Assembly (NCBI RefSeq): GCF_000010125.1
Contig: NC_007350.1
Span: 1,736,001 to 1,800,000, forward strand
Length of the DNA stretch: 64,000 bases
Source: Staphylococcus saprophyticus subsp. saprophyticus ATCC 15305 = NCTC 7292
GTDB taxonomy: Bacteria; Bacillota; Bacilli; Staphylococcales; Staphylococcaceae
Reading direction: 5' to 3'
Shown: one piece after another, positions 1 to 10,182 of the stretch
Position numbering within the stretch: the stretch's first letter is position 1
Layout of the letters: every line of letters starts with the position of its first letter
Position numbers and translations under genes: made by a program
Notes under the pieces: model-generated
What the model saw: only the letters and a program-made list of their open reading frames with translations
Databases searched by the model: none
What the model was told of the DNA's origin: nothing

Positions 1-2
1 AC

Positions 3-1951
3 ATCTATGCATCTGTGAGATTACTTTGGTCACGAATTGGCAAACCGTTTGTTGGTTACTCAGATATCTTTTCATTTAATAATCCTAAAGGTATGTGTGA
101 AACTTGTTCAGGGCTTGGTTACGTTGAGGACATTGATTTACATGAATTATTAGATTTTAATAAATCGCTCAATGAAGATGCGATACGTTTCCCTTCTTTC
201 AGACCAGATAGTTGGCGAGGAAAACGCTATTTATATTCTGGTTTGTTTGACAACGATAAAAAATTAAAACATTTTACCAAAGAAGAACTAGATACCTTCT
301 TGTACGCTAAGCCAATGAAAATTAAACACCCACCAGAAAACTGGCCTAAGACTGCAAAATTTGAAGGTCTCATCCATAGATTTAGACGTTCATTTTTATT
401 GAATGACAACTTTGAAAAAATAAATTTAAAGAAGCGATTGATAGAGTGGTTACTTCTAAAAAATGCCCTACTTGTCACGGAAAAAGACTGAGCACTTCAG
501 TTTTAAAGTGTAAAATCAATAACTTAGATATTGCTGATTTTACAAATTTATCAATTGATGATGCTTTAAAATTCATCAAAAAAATTGATTCACCAAAAGC
601 AAATGTCATTATTGAACCATTGCAACAGCAGTTAGAATCATTGAGTTATATCGGCTTAAATTATTTAACTTTATCTAGAGAATCCACCTCTTTATCAGGT
701 GGAGAATCACAAAGAATTAAACTCATTAGACATTTAAACAGTGCGTTGAGTGATTTAGTATATATTATTGATGAGCCGAGTATTGGACTTCATCCAGAAG
801 ATATTCAGCGTATTAATGAAATTATTCTGTCCTTGAAAAATAAAGGGAATACAGTTTTAGTAGTCGAACATGACCCAGATGTTATAAAAATAGCCGATTA
901 TATTATTGATTTAGGTCCTTTAGCTGGCAAATATGGTGGTGACATTACTTTTACAGGTAGTTATCATGAGTTACTCAATTCAACAACACATACAGGTGAT
1001 GCTTTGCGCAGAATGCACCAATTAAAATCACCGAATTTAAGCGCTTCAAATTTCATAAATTTAAAGAATGTTTCTCGTAACAATATTAAGAATATGACTG
1101 TGACACTGCCTGAACAAGCTATGACTGTCGTAACTGGTGTTGCAGGTTCTGGTAAAAGTTCGTTAATCCATACAGGTTTAGAAGCGCTAGCAGACACCAT
1201 TTTTATAGACCAAAAACCAGCGCATGCTTCGAGTCGCTCCAATTTATTGACTTATTTAAATATATTTGATGATGTGCGCTCATATTTTAGTGAAGTAACC
1301 GGTTTAAAGAAATCGTTGTTTAGCTATAATTCTGCAGGTGCTTGCCCTGAATGCCACGGTAAAGGCATTATCAAAACAGAGCTAGCCTTTATGCCAGATT
1401 TCACACAAACATGTGATGTTTGTCATGGTAAACGATACAAACCAGAAGTGTTAGATGTTAAAGTGGAGGGGTATAATATTGCTGATATTTTAGCATTAAC
1501 GGTTGATGAAGCAATCACCTTTTTCAATAAAAATAAGGATATCGCTCAACCACTCCAAGCTTTAAAATCAACTGGTTTAAACTATATGACATTGGGACAA
1601 ACACTTGATACATTGTCTGGTGGCGAAGTACAAAGAGTCAAATTAAGTAAATACTTAACAAAGACTGTCCACCAACATATCTTTGTTTTTGATGAACCAA
1701 CGACTGGTTTACATGAAGATGATATCCCCATATTAATAGATTGCTTTAAACGACTCATCGATGAACACAATACAGTTGTTATTATAGAACATAATTTAAC
1801 GATGATGACTTATGCTGATTGGATTATTGATATCGGCCCATTTGCAGGTGAAAAAGGGGGCCAATTACTTTATCAAGGGGAACCTCAAGGTTTACTTCAA
1901 ATAAATGCGTCGCTTACAGCCAAGCACTTAAAAAGATATACAGAACGCTAA
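3..1951 (+). pseudogene. UvrA-like (UvrA2/DrrC-type) ABC ATPase, 5'-truncated by window edge and frameshifted
   Basis: The 3' part of a gene for a twin-ABC protein of the excinuclease UvrA family. The reading frame is open from base 3 to 491, then continues in another frame from about 421 to 1951. The first part has a zinc-binding half-motif CETCSGLG. The second has CPTCHGKR, signature LSGGESQRIKL, Walker B region IIDEPSIGL, a second Walker A (GVAGSGKSS), another CxxC pair (CPECHGKG and CDVCHGKR), signature LSGGEVQRVKL and FVFDEPTTGL. The two frames join at the A run 415-420. Restoring one A would give a continuous protein (Glu-Lys-Asn-Lys-Phe-Lys), so this is a one-base deletion or a sequencing error. 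The N-terminal Walker A lies before the window. The family ranges from DNA-lesion binding to drug self-resistance. The exact role is unknown here. Confidence 0.85.
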
Positions 1952-1975
1952 TTGTCTTGTTAGCTATTCAAAACA

Positions 1976-2008
1976 AAGAGGAGTCATCTCATTGAGATGA
2001 CTCCTCTT
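1976..2008. terminator. bidirectional intrinsic terminator
   Basis: A perfect 16-bp inverted repeat (AAGAGGAGTCATCTCA and its complement) around a single T lies between the converging uvrA-like gene and ctaM. It has A-rich and T-rich flanks and could serve both strands. Confidence 0.85.
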
Positions 2009-2047
2009 ATATGCCTTTTAAAAAACTAACGCTTTATTTATTGATTA

Positions 2048-2509
2048 TTATAATCCAAACGTTGCTTTAAGTAGCGATGTTGTCTCGCCACCTGGATATA
2101 ATACGTAAAGCAATAGGTATACAGCTACACCTGTAATAGCTGTACAGAACCAGACAATCGATGCTATAGGTCCAACAAATCTATGTACCTTAAATTTATC
2201 TTTAAAGGCGGTAATGATTTGTACAAGTCCTAAAATGCCCCCGATTGTTGCCAAATTAATGTGGAAAATCAAGAAAATTGTATAATAAATTTTGATAGAA
2301 TCTGGACCACCAAATGCAGTATTACCTATAAAAATTGTTCTTGAAGCATAAATGATAAAGAATGCTAGTGCAAAAAATGCTGCAGCCAACATTACCTTTT
2401 TATGACTTTCAATTTTTCTTTTCCATATTTGACGCCAACCTATTGCAATAAGGATTGCACTAATTACAATAAAGCTTGTACTGATTGTGGGTAAAATTGG
2501 TAAGTTCAT
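2048..2509 (-). CDS. ctaM: DUF420 membrane protein CtaM
   Basis: Integral membrane protein of 153 residues, DUF420 family (Bacillus YozB). In S. aureus CtaM is needed for a working haem A-containing (aa3-type) terminal oxidase, which fits its place directly after ctaB. The sequence shows about four hydrophobic segments and a conserved-looking SRTIFIGN loop. An in-frame ATG lies 18 bases further upstream, but the ribosome site AAGGA stands 8 bases before the ATG at 2509 (MNLPIL), so the shorter start is chosen. It follows ctaB by 24 bases and is presumably cotranscribed. Function is inferred from family and context. Confidence 0.85.
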   Translation of the reverse strand: MNLPILPTISTSFIVISAILIAIGWRQIWKRKIESHKKVMLAAAFFALAFFIIYASRTIFIGNTAFGGPDSIKIYYTIFLIFHINLATIGGILGLVQIITAFKDKFKVHRFVGPIASIVWFCTAITGVAVYLLLYVLYPGGETTSLLKATFGL

Positions 2510-2533
2510 ATAATACATCCTTATCATAAGTTA

Positions 2534-3445
2534 TTAAAACATTTGAATGAGCGAGATGACAACAACGAGTACGAAGAAAACGACTAAATAGTTTAGTGAA
2601 TATATAAACATTTTTGTTGCCCATTTTGTTTGATCTGTATCTTTTTTGAAGCTTGTTAATCCTAAGTAAAGCCATCCTAAATTTAATAAAGTAGCTAACA
2701 CAATAAATGTAACACCTAAGCTACTTAATAAGAATGGTAGTGGTAACAAGACAACTAACCAGAAAAACATACTTACTCTCGTACGATTAAATCCTTTAAC
2801 TGATGGTAACATTGGTATATTTGCTAATGAATATTCATCCTTACGTTTAATTGCTAAAGCATAAAAATGAATCGGTTGCCAACAGAAGATAACTAAGAAT
2901 AGTGCAACGGCTACTAAGCTTATATTTCCTTCTATCGCTGTCCAACCAATTAGCGGTGGAACTGCTCCTGGAAAACTACCTATGACTGTATTCCAAACCG
3001 TATGTCTTTTAGACCAAATTGAATAAAATGATACATAACCAACAATGCCCAATAGACCAATAACGCCTGAAGGTATATTGAGTGCAAATAGTAATGCTTC
3101 CCCTATGAGCATCATTCCAAAGCTGAGAATTAATAAATTTCTATTTGAAATTCTTTCATTAACTGTAGGTCTCTGTTGTTTACTTGGCATGATACTGTCA
3201 ATATCTTGATCGTAGTAATTATTTAAAGCACATGCGCCCCCCATAATTAACGTAGAGCCCACTAACATCATTAAGATTTGTGGTATTGACGAGAGGAAGG
3301 AATGATTTGCCAACACAATCGCTAACCATGATCCAGCAAATGCAGGAATTAAATTCCCTTGAACCAAGCCCATTTTGATGATTTGCTGTAACTCTTTAAA
3401 AGTTACACGGCTAGAATTATGCGCCAAAGTTTGTTCTTTGTTCAT
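2534..3445 (-). CDS. ctaB: protohaem IX farnesyltransferase (haem O synthase)
   Basis: A UbiA-family membrane prenyltransferase of 303 residues. It attaches a farnesyl group to haem B to make haem O, the first step towards haem A for the aa3 quinol oxidase (qox, at the other end of this window). The first prenyl-diphosphate/Mg site is seen as NNYYDQDID at residues 75-83, and a second acidic loop as [12 protein letters not shown]. About eight or nine transmembrane segments follow. The start is preceded by AGGAGGG. It is transcribed away from ctaA and leads the ctaB-ctaM pair. Confidence 0.95.
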   Translation of the reverse strand: MNKEQTLAHNSSRVTFKELQQIIKMGLVQGNLIPAFAGSWLAIVLANHSFLSSIPQILMMLVGSTLIMGGACALNNYYDQDIDSIMPSKQQRPTVNERISNRNLLILSFGMMLIGEALLFALNIPSGVIGLLGIVGYVSFYSIWSKRHTVWNTVIGSFPGAVPPLIGWTAIEGNISLVAVALFLVIFCWQPIHFYALAIKRKDEYSLANIPMLPSVKGFNRTRVSMFFWLVVLLPLPFLLSSLGVTFIVLATLLNLGWLYLGLTSFKKDTDQTKWATKMFIYSLNYLVVFFVLVVVISLIQMF

Positions 3446-3468
3446 AATTTCCCTCCTATTTTTTTCAT

Positions 3469-3498
3469 ATAATACAATGATATATTAATTTTGTTCAA
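3469..3498 (-). promoter_or_regulatory. putative ctaB promoter
   Basis: On the minus strand, a -35 TTGAAC (3493-3498) and a -10 TATTAT (3469-3474) are separated by 18 bases, a near-consensus vegetative promoter about 24 bases before the ctaB start. No transcript data support it. Confidence 0.6.
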
Positions 3499-3521
3499 TT
3501 GACTACATTAATGTAAAGATA

Positions 3522-3567
3522 TTTGTGACACTTTATCGACATTAGCAAAAAGTCATTTTTGTGACAC
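3522..3567. promoter_or_regulatory. paired TTTGTGACAC direct repeats between ctaB and ctaA
   Basis: The decamer TTTGTGACAC occurs at 3522-3531 and 3558-3567, 36 bases apart. It lies upstream of the ctaB promoter and just upstream of a TATAAT (3589-3594) that probably serves ctaA. TTTGTGA-type half sites are known for ResD in Bacillus, so a ResD/SrrA-like activator site shared by both genes is a reasonable inference. Nothing here proves which protein binds. Confidence 0.45.
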
Positions 3568-3727
3568 ATTTTATTTGCTATTTATTGTTATAATAAAATT
3601 TAAGATTTATGAACATATAAAAATATATAAATGAGATGTATCATTATGTATACCTAAGTTGCTTTTAGCACTACTGGGCGTAATTAAATATTTTCATTAT
3701 TATATTTTTAAAGTGGGGGGTTAATTC

Positions 3728-4636
3728 TTGTTTAGCAAAAAAAACCTTAAATGGTTATCTGTGTTAGCAACAGTCATAATGGCTTTTGTTCAACTTGGTG
3801 GCGCGTTAGTAACAAAAACAGGTTCAGCAGATGGTTGTGGATCTGACTGGCCACTTTGTCATGGCGCGTTCTTACCTCAAAATTTACCAATCCAAACATT
3901 AATTGAATTAAGTCATCGTGCAGTATCTGGCTTATCATTAATTGTCGTTTTATGGTTGGTTATTGTTGCTTGGAAACATATTGGTTATATCAAAGAAGTT
4001 AAACCATTATCTTGTATTAGTGTTGGTTTCTTACTAATTCAGGCTTTAGTTGGTGCGGCAGCAGTAATGTGGCAACAAAATGCATATGTATTAGCACTTC
4101 ACTTTGGTATCTCTTTAATTTCCTTTTCATCTGTATTTGTATTAACTTTAATTATATATGAAGTTGACCGTAAATATGAAGCTGATGAATTGTTTATTAG
4201 AAAACCATTGAGAATTTATACATGGATTATGGCACTCATTGTTTATATGACGATATATACAGGTGCTTTAGTAAGACATAAAGAAGCAAGTTTAGCGTAT
4301 GGTCAATGGCCATTACCGTTTAATGATTTAATGCCACATAATGTTCAGGATTGGGTAAATTTAACACATAGAGGTATGGCACTCATTGCCTTTATTTGGA
4401 TTTTAATTACATTTATCCACGCCGTAAACAATTATAGAGAAAATCGTACAATTCGTTACGGTTATACAGCGGCATTTATTTTAGTTATCTTACAAGTAAC
4501 TACAGGCGCATTATCCATTATTACTGAAGTTAATTTATTCATCGCATTGTTACATGCATTGTTTATTACATTACTCTTCGGATTAATCGCATACTTTATC
4601 ATATTAATGTTACGTACAATTCGAAGTGGCGGATAA
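3728..4636 (+). CDS. ctaA: haem A synthase
   Basis: Converts haem O to haem A in the membrane by oxidising a methyl group, completing the work of CtaB. The protein has 302 residues and eight predicted transmembrane helices. The expected residues are visible: an extracellular cysteine pair C37 and C44 in [13 protein letters not shown]60 and H63 in ELSHR, H125, H214 (LTHRG) and H276. The start is TTG at 3728, preceded by a G-rich ribosome site (GTGGGGGG). It is divergent from ctaB with a shared regulatory region, as in Bacillus and other staphylococci. Confidence 0.95.
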   Translation: MFSKKNLKWLSVLATVIMAFVQLGGALVTKTGSADGCGSDWPLCHGAFLPQNLPIQTLIELSHRAVSGLSLIVVLWLVIVAWKHIGYIKEVKPLSCISVGFLLIQALVGAAAVMWQQNAYVLALHFGISLISFSSVFVLTLIIYEVDRKYEADELFIRKPLRIYTWIMALIVYMTIYTGALVRHKEASLAYGQWPLPFNDLMPHNVQDWVNLTHRGMALIAFIWILITFIHAVNNYRENRTIRYGYTAAFILVILQVTTGALSIITEVNLFIALLHALFITLLFGLIAYFIILMLRTIRSGG

Positions 4637-4663
4637 TTAACGTTTTGGGTATATAATCACATA

Positions 4664-4705
4664 AAAAAGCAAGCTCAGTTTTTAAGAAAACTGAGCTTGC
4701 TTTTT
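4664..4705. terminator. bidirectional terminator between ctaA and pycA
   Basis: Inverted repeat with arms AAAAAGCAAGCTCAGTTTT and AAAACTGAGCTTGCTTTTT, flanked by A and T tracts. It lies between two converging genes and fits both. Confidence 0.9.
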
Positions 4706-4714
4706 ATTTTTAAA

Positions 4715-7700
4715 CTAATCAACAGGTTCTTTTTCAATTTCAATCAATAAGTCGCCTGTTTCAATCGCTTCACCACTTTGTACTGTTACTTTTTTAACAA
4801 CGCCATCAAACGGTGCTTGAATCGTTGTTTCCATCTTCATAGCTTCAGTAATCAATAACGCTTGACCACTCGTTACAGATTCTCCTTCAGCAATCTTCAC
4901 TTCCGTAACTGAACCTGGCATTTGTGCACCAATATGATTTGGGTTTAATTTATCTGCTTTTGGCTTAACACTTTCATTCGCCTTAACATTTTCATCTTGA
5001 ATAAAGATACGTCGCGCTTGGCCATTCATATCATAAAAGATTGTACGTATACCTTTTTCATCTGGTTCCGTAATTGTCTTAAGTGTAATGATTAAACGTT
5101 TACCTGTATCAATTTCAATCTCAACCGTTTCATTTGAACGCATACCAAAGAAGAATGTTGGCGTATCTAAAAGAGACACATTTCCAAATTGTTTTTGTGT
5201 TGCTATAAATTGTTCGTAAACTTTAGGATATAGCACATAACTTATGATGTCTTGTTCTGTTACTTCTCTCTCTTGTTTTTCTTCTAATTCTTTTCTTACT
5301 GCTTCAAAATCAACAGGATCTAAATGTTCCCCTGGTCGATCTGTATTGGCAGATTGCCCTTTGAGAATAACTTTTTGTAACGTTTTATTGAAACCATTGA
5401 CCGGCTGTCCAATATCACCTTTAAAGAATGACACAACTGATTCAGGGAAATCCAATTTATAGCCATCTTTTATAATAGTATCTTCATTTAAATCATTTTG
5501 TACCATGTACAATGCCATGTCACCTACAACTTTAGATGACGGCGTTACTTTAACAATATCACCAAATAAGAAGTTCACACGTCTATACATTTCTTTTACT
5601 TCATTAAATCGATTGCCTAATCCTAAACTTTTAGCTTGTTGGCTTAGGTTCGAATATTGACCACCAGGCATTTCGTGTTTATAAATTTCAGTATTAGGTG
5701 ATTTAATATCACTTTCAAAATCACTGTAATATTGACGTACTGTACCCCAATAGTGTGATAACTCTTCCATACCATCTACATCTGCACGCATATTTCTATC
5801 AAATCCATTTAATGCATAATATAAAGAGTTGCCACTTGGTTGGCTTGTTAAACCACTCATAGAAGCTACTGCAGTATCAATGACGTCTACACCTGCATCT
5901 ATAGCTTGTTTATACACTAATAAACCATTTCCACTTGTGTCATGTGTGTGTAAGTGAATTGGTAAATCAACCGCAGCTTTCAATTCTCCAATTAGTTCAT
6001 TGGCAGCTTTAGGTTTCAATAATCCCGCCATATCTTTAATCGCTAATATATGGAATCCTTCACGTTCAAGTGTTTTCGCCATATCAACATAGTATTGTAA
6101 AGTATAAATATCCGAACGATTTGGATTTAATATGTCTCCTGTATAACAAATCGTCCCTTCCGAAATTTTACCCGCTTCTTGTACAGCTTCATTGGCCACT
6201 TTCATTTGATCAACCCAATTTAAAGAGTCAAAGATACGGAACACGTCTATGCCAGCTTCTGAACTTTCTTTAACGAATTTTTTTATAACATTGTCTGGAT
6301 AATTTTTATATCCAACAGCATTTGAGGCGCGTAATAACATTTGGAATAAAACATTTGGAATTTCTTTTCTTAATCTTTCTAAGCGTTTCCATGGATTTTC
6401 TTTCAAGAAATTATACGCAACATCAAAAGTTGCACCGCCCCACATCTCTAATGAAAAGCTGTCTTTCATTACTTGAGCTGTTTTAGAAGCAATATTCATC
6501 ATGTCTTTTGTTCTCACACGTGTAGCTAATAATGACTGATGCGCATCTCTAAATGTAGTGTCGGTGATTAATACATCGTCTTGCTCTTTTAACCATTCTG
6601 CTACTGCCTTAGGTCCTTTAGTATCCAGTATTTGTTTCGTTCCCTCTAATTTTGCTATTTCTTTTCTAGGGATTTGTGGAATTGGCGATGTTTCATAGAT
6701 CGGTTTAGGTCGTTTTTCTACATTTGGAAATCCATTAATCGAAACATTACCAATATATTCTAACGTTTTTGTACCTCTATCTAATATCGGTTCAATATCA
6801 AATAACTCAGGTGTCTGCTCAATGAATTTAGTAGTATAATCACCTGTTTTAAATTGCTCATTTCTCATAACATTAATTAAAAACGGAACATTGGTTTTCA
6901 CACCACGGATTCGCATTTCTTGTAATGAACGATCCATTTTTTCATTTGCTTGTTTGTAAGACATAGCGTGTGTAGATAATTTTACCAATAACGAATCATA
7001 ATAAGGTGAAATTTCTGCACCTTGGAATCCATCACCAGCATCTAATCTCACTCCAAAACCACCGCTTGAACGATAAGCTATGATACGTCCAGTATCTGGC
7101 ATAAAATCATTTGTTGGATCTTCAGTAGTAATACGACATTGAATCGCATATCCTAATGTTTTAATATCTGCTTGACTTGGCATACTTATTTCTTCGTCAA
7201 ATAGATTTTCACCATCAGCAACAAGTATTTGTGTTTTAACGATATCAACACCTGTAATCATCTCAGTAATCGTATGTTCCACTTGAACACGCGGATTAAC
7301 TTCAATGAAGTAGAATTCTTCGCCCGATACAAGGAATTCCACCGTACCTGCATTGACATATTCAATATTTTCCATTAATTGGATTGCTGCTTCACAGATA
7401 CGTTCCCTTAAATCATCTGACAATGCAACTGAAGGTGCCACTTCTACTACCTTTTGGTGTCGTCTTTGTACAGAACAATCACGTTCATATAAATGTACGA
7501 TATTACCATGTTCATCACCGATAACTTGTACTTCAATATGTTTCGGATTGTCTATATATTTTTCAATATATACTTCACTATTACCAAATGATTTTTCCGC
7601 TTCAGATTTAGCTCGATGGAATGCGTCTTCTAATTCATCTTCCGATTGTACGATACGCATACCTTTACCGCCGCCACCACTTGTCGCTTTAATCATCAAT

Positions 7701-8170
7701 GGGTAACCTGCTTCATTAGCAAATGCAATCGCATCCTCTTGATTATCAATAGGACCATCCGTACCTGGAATGACTCTTAAATCCGCATTAATCGCTGTTG
7801 TTCTTGCCTTAACTTTATCGCCAAACATGTCTAAATGTTCAACACGTGGACCAATAAATTTAATTCCTTCTTCTTGACATCTACGAGCAAATGTTTCATT
7901 TTCACTTAAAAAGCCATAACCAGGATGTATCGCATCTACATCTGCACGCTTAGCAACATCAATGATTCTTTCTATATCTAAATAAGATTCAGCAGGTCCT
8001 AAATCTTTGCCTACTAAATAAGATTCATCTGCTTTATATCTATGTAAAGATCCTTTATCTTCATTTGAATAAATTGCAACTGTTTTAATATCTAATTCTG
8101 TCGCTGCCCTAAAAATTCTTATTGCTATTTCACCACGATTGGCTACCAAAAGCTTGTTTATTTGTTTCAC
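4715..8170 (-). CDS. pycA: pyruvate carboxylase
   Basis: Biotin-dependent enzyme making oxaloacetate from pyruvate and bicarbonate with ATP, replenishing the TCA cycle. It has 1151 residues, the usual length for the single-chain form. Domain order: biotin carboxylase (LLVANRGEIAIRIF at the start, ATP-grasp glycine loop TSGGGGKGMRI at about 163-173, then FIEVNPRVQVEHT), carboxyltransferase (TDTTFRDAHQSLLATR, LPIHLHTHDTSGNG), then the biotin carrier domain with EAMKMET (biotinyl lysine at about 1112). A longer frame to 8224 exists, but AAGGGGG precedes the GTG at 8170 by 7 bases and the protein then begins as in relatives. It appears to be monocistronic. Confidence 0.97.
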   Translation of the reverse strand: MKQINKLLVANRGEIAIRIFRAATELDIKTVAIYSNEDKGSLHRYKADESYLVGKDLGPAESYLDIERIIDVAKRADVDAIHPGYGFLSENETFARRCQEEGIKFIGPRVEHLDMFGDKVKARTTAINADLRVIPGTDGPIDNQEDAIAFANEAGYPLMIKATSGGGGKGMRIVQSEDELEDAFHRAKSEAEKSFGNSEVYIEKYIDNPKHIEVQVIGDEHGNIVHLYERDCSVQRRHQKVVEVAPSVALSDDLRERICEAAIQLMENIEYVNAGTVEFLVSGEEFYFIEVNPRVQVEHTITEMITGVDIVKTQILVADGENLFDEEISMPSQADIKTLGYAIQCRITTEDPTNDFMPDTGRIIAYRSSGGFGVRLDAGDGFQGAEISPYYDSLLVKLSTHAMSYKQANEKMDRSLQEMRIRGVKTNVPFLINVMRNEQFKTGDYTTKFIEQTPELFDIEPILDRGTKTLEYIGNVSINGFPNVEKRPKPIYETSPIPQIPRKEIAKLEGTKQILDTKGPKAVAEWLKEQDDVLITDTTFRDAHQSLLATRVRTKDMMNIASKTAQVMKDSFSLEMWGGATFDVAYNFLKENPWKRLERLRKEIPNVLFQMLLRASNAVGYKNYPDNVIKKFVKESSEAGIDVFRIFDSLNWVDQMKVANEAVQEAGKISEGTICYTGDILNPNRSDIYTLQYYVDMAKTLEREGFHILAIKDMAGLLKPKAANELIGELKAAVDLPIHLHTHDTSGNGLLVYKQAIDAGVDVIDTAVASMSGLTSQPSGNSLYYALNGFDRNMRADVDGMEELSHYWGTVRQYYSDFESDIKSPNTEIYKHEMPGGQYSNLSQQAKSLGLGNRFNEVKEMYRRVNFLFGDIVKVTPSSKVVGDMALYMVQNDLNEDTIIKDGYKLDFPESVVSFFKGDIGQPVNGFNKTLQKVILKGQSANTDRPGEHLDPVDFEAVRKELEEKQEREVTEQDIISYVLYPKVYEQFIATQKQFGNVSLLDTPTFFFGMRSNETVEIEIDTGKRLIITLKTITEPDEKGIRTIFYDMNGQARRIFIQDENVKANESVKPKADKLNPNHIGAQMPGSVTEVKIAEGESVTSGQALLITEAMKMETTIQAPFDGVVKKVTVQSGEAIETGDLLIEIEKEPVD

Positions 8171-8395
8171 ATCATGGTCCCCCTTAAATTTTGAATTTTC
8201 TAAAAAGTTAGATATGATTTTCATTATAGCAAAATACGAACAATGTATACAGTAATAAATTATTAAGTTTTATCTTGAAACTATTTATAAGATGTTAAAT
8301 TGTAAAATTTTTATAATTTAAATGTACTTCTTCCGAATGAATCGAAAGCCTTACTATAACAAGCTTAGAAGAAAATTATATCACGTATTACAATT

Positions 8396-8429
8396 AATAA
8401 AAAGTTATTACTATTGATAACTTTTTATT
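8396..8429. repeat. AT-rich inverted repeat upstream of pycA
   Basis: Arms AATAAAAAGTTATTA and TGATAACTTTTTATT pair almost perfectly around CTAT. The site lies in the 400-base gap between pycA and ftsW, upstream of pycA. It could be an operator or a weak hairpin. I do not recognise it. The rest of 8171-8480 shows only AT-rich sequence that must contain the pycA promoter. Confidence 0.4.
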
Positions 8430-8480
8430 ATCATTATATCTATCTGTAAAAAGTATTTCAAAATTAGGTTTAAATTGTAA

Positions 8481-8525
8481 AAAAATAGACAAACATTTCA
8501 ACTATTAAAAGTTGAAACGTTTGTC
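8481..8525 (-). terminator. terminator after ftsW
   Basis: On the minus strand the arms GACAAACGTTTCAACT and AGTTGAAATGTTTGTC form a long hairpin followed by TATTTTTTT. It ends the ftsW transcript. Confidence 0.85.
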
Positions 8526-8570
8526 TTTAAATCCTTTTACTGATTATTAAACATTTAATTTAGTTTTTTA

Positions 8571-9806
8571 TTAATACCGTCTAGTCATTCCGATATGAGT
8601 CTTTTTCTTATTCGCTTGTTTTTTTCTATAAGCTTCTATTCTTATTTGTTTACCGGTAATAAGTAATAAACCTAAAGCGATACTTAAACTAATCATAGAT
8701 GAACCACCAAAACTGATAAATGGTAATGGCACCCCTGTTAAAGGAATTGTACCTGAAATACCACCTAAATTAACGAAAGTTTGACTTCCTATATAACTAG
8801 CTACACCAACACATACGAGTTTATAAAAATAAGAATTTGTCTTATTAGCTAACTCAAAGGCTCTATAGACGATAAAGAATAGTAAACAAATGACTACAAG
8901 GCCACCTACTAAACCTAATTCTTCACATATAATAGAAAAAATAAAATCTGTATGTGGTTCAGGCAAATAACCTAATTTCATGATACTGTTGCCTAGGCCT
9001 CTACCTAGCAAGCCACCATTCCCGATGGCAATTAGGGAATTAGAAATATGATACCCCGTACCTGATTCTTGGCTAAATGGATTTGTTAACGTACTAAATC
9101 TCGCTGTTAAGTAATCTGGTACTAAACCAATAATTAAGAAGAGCGAGCCAATAATAACGACACCTACTATAATTAACAGACCGTATTTAATGGACTTTTG
9201 GACACCAATACCAGCATAGAAAAGTATTGAAACGAATATAATCATAATCAATAACGTTTGTCCGACATCGCGCTGTAACAGCACTAATGCGATACACAAT
9301 CCTGCTAAAATAATTGGTGAAGTCATTAATTTTGGCTGTTTAAATACTTTTGGTCGTTTCTTTTCAATCATGTAAGGAATATATAAGATGATTGCAATTT
9401 TCAACAATTCAGAAGCTTGTAAATTCATAAAACCTAAATTAATCCAACTTTTGGAACCATTGATATTACTACCAACAACTAGTGTTGCAGCAAGTAAAAT
9501 AATGATGCCAATCATCATCCATTTTTGAAATCTAATTGTTTCTAATAATTTAACATTCATGAAGAATGCCATGAAAAATACTATAACTAAACTCATTATC
9601 ACGTACATTAATTGTCTTGTATAAAAGTACGTACCTGGTACGGATATGCCACCTGTCAACGATCCTTTTGTAGCAGCAACCATACTTGCACTATATACCA
9701 TAACCAAACCAATTAGACATAATAATAAATATGTAACTACGAGTGGATAATCGATATATTTGGCATTTTTACTTATATATCGAAAAAACCGTTTTATGTT
9801 ATTCAT
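8571..9806 (-). CDS. ftsW: cell-division peptidoglycan glycosyltransferase FtsW
   Basis: SEDS-family membrane enzyme that polymerises lipid II into septal peptidoglycan with a partner class B penicillin-binding protein. It has 411 residues and about ten transmembrane segments. Hallmarks include MVYSASM near the N-terminus, NGSKSWINLG, LLQRDVGQT, the loop GGLLGRGLGNS...LPEPHTDFIFSII, and the C-terminal PLPFISFGGSS. The start is placed at MNNIKRFF, where GGATG stands about 9 bases upstream, not at the ATG 12 bases earlier. It has its own terminator and an unusually long upstream gap. Confidence 0.93.
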   Translation of the reverse strand: MNNIKRFFRYISKNAKYIDYPLVVTYLLLCLIGLVMVYSASMVAATKGSLTGGISVPGTYFYTRQLMYVIMSLVIVFFMAFFMNVKLLETIRFQKWMMIGIIILLAATLVVGSNINGSKSWINLGFMNLQASELLKIAIILYIPYMIEKKRPKVFKQPKLMTSPIILAGLCIALVLLQRDVGQTLLIMIIFVSILFYAGIGVQKSIKYGLLIIVGVVIIGSLFLIIGLVPDYLTARFSTLTNPFSQESGTGYHISNSLIAIGNGGLLGRGLGNSIMKLGYLPEPHTDFIFSIICEELGLVGGLVVICLLFFIVYRAFELANKTNSYFYKLVCVGVASYIGSQTFVNLGGISGTIPLTGVPLPFISFGGSSMISLSIALGLLLITGKQIRIEAYRKKQANKKKTHIGMTRRY

Positions 9807-10032
9807 ATGACATATCATCCAATTCTAATTTTTAATATTCTATTTGTTAATTCGATAACTGTATTTAATAAAAGTGATTTGAATCATCCGTAATCCTTTT
9901 ACGGTAATCGTTTGATAAAAATAAATTTTACTTTTAACATTATATCAAACATTGTAACAATTTCTCGAGCAAATATAACACTAATAATCATTATTTTATT
10001 TTATTGTTGAGTTATTTTTTTAAAGCACGACA

Positions 10033-10080
10033 AAAGTGGCTAAGAAATGATCAACAAATGATTGATGTCCCAGCCACTTT
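10033..10080 (-). terminator. terminator-like hairpin after ylaN, TGGGACA family
   Basis: Outer arms AAAGTGGCT and AGCCACTTT enclose a core containing TGGGACATC (minus strand). It lies downstream of ylaN, and minus-strand T-rich sequence follows. The remainder of the gap 9807-10182 holds AT-rich sequence and presumably the ftsW promoter. No other gene is seen. Confidence 0.65.
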
Positions 10081-10182
10081 CACAATACTTATGTAGTTTT
10101 AAATAATAAATTCCTATATAAGTTTATATATCAATTTTGGAATCTTATGTTTCCAGAAATAAATCTACCTACTGTAACCAAA

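Noticed and set aside
7353..7706. 117-codon plus-strand open frame opposite pycA
   Set aside because: Antisense to a conserved part of pyruvate carboxylase, with no supporting start signal.
9982..9996. TAATAATCATTATTT palindrome upstream of ftsW resembling a Fur box
   Set aside because: Only a partial match to the 7-1-7 Fur pattern, in very AT-rich DNA, and ftsW is not an expected iron-regulated gene. It is closer to a chance palindrome.
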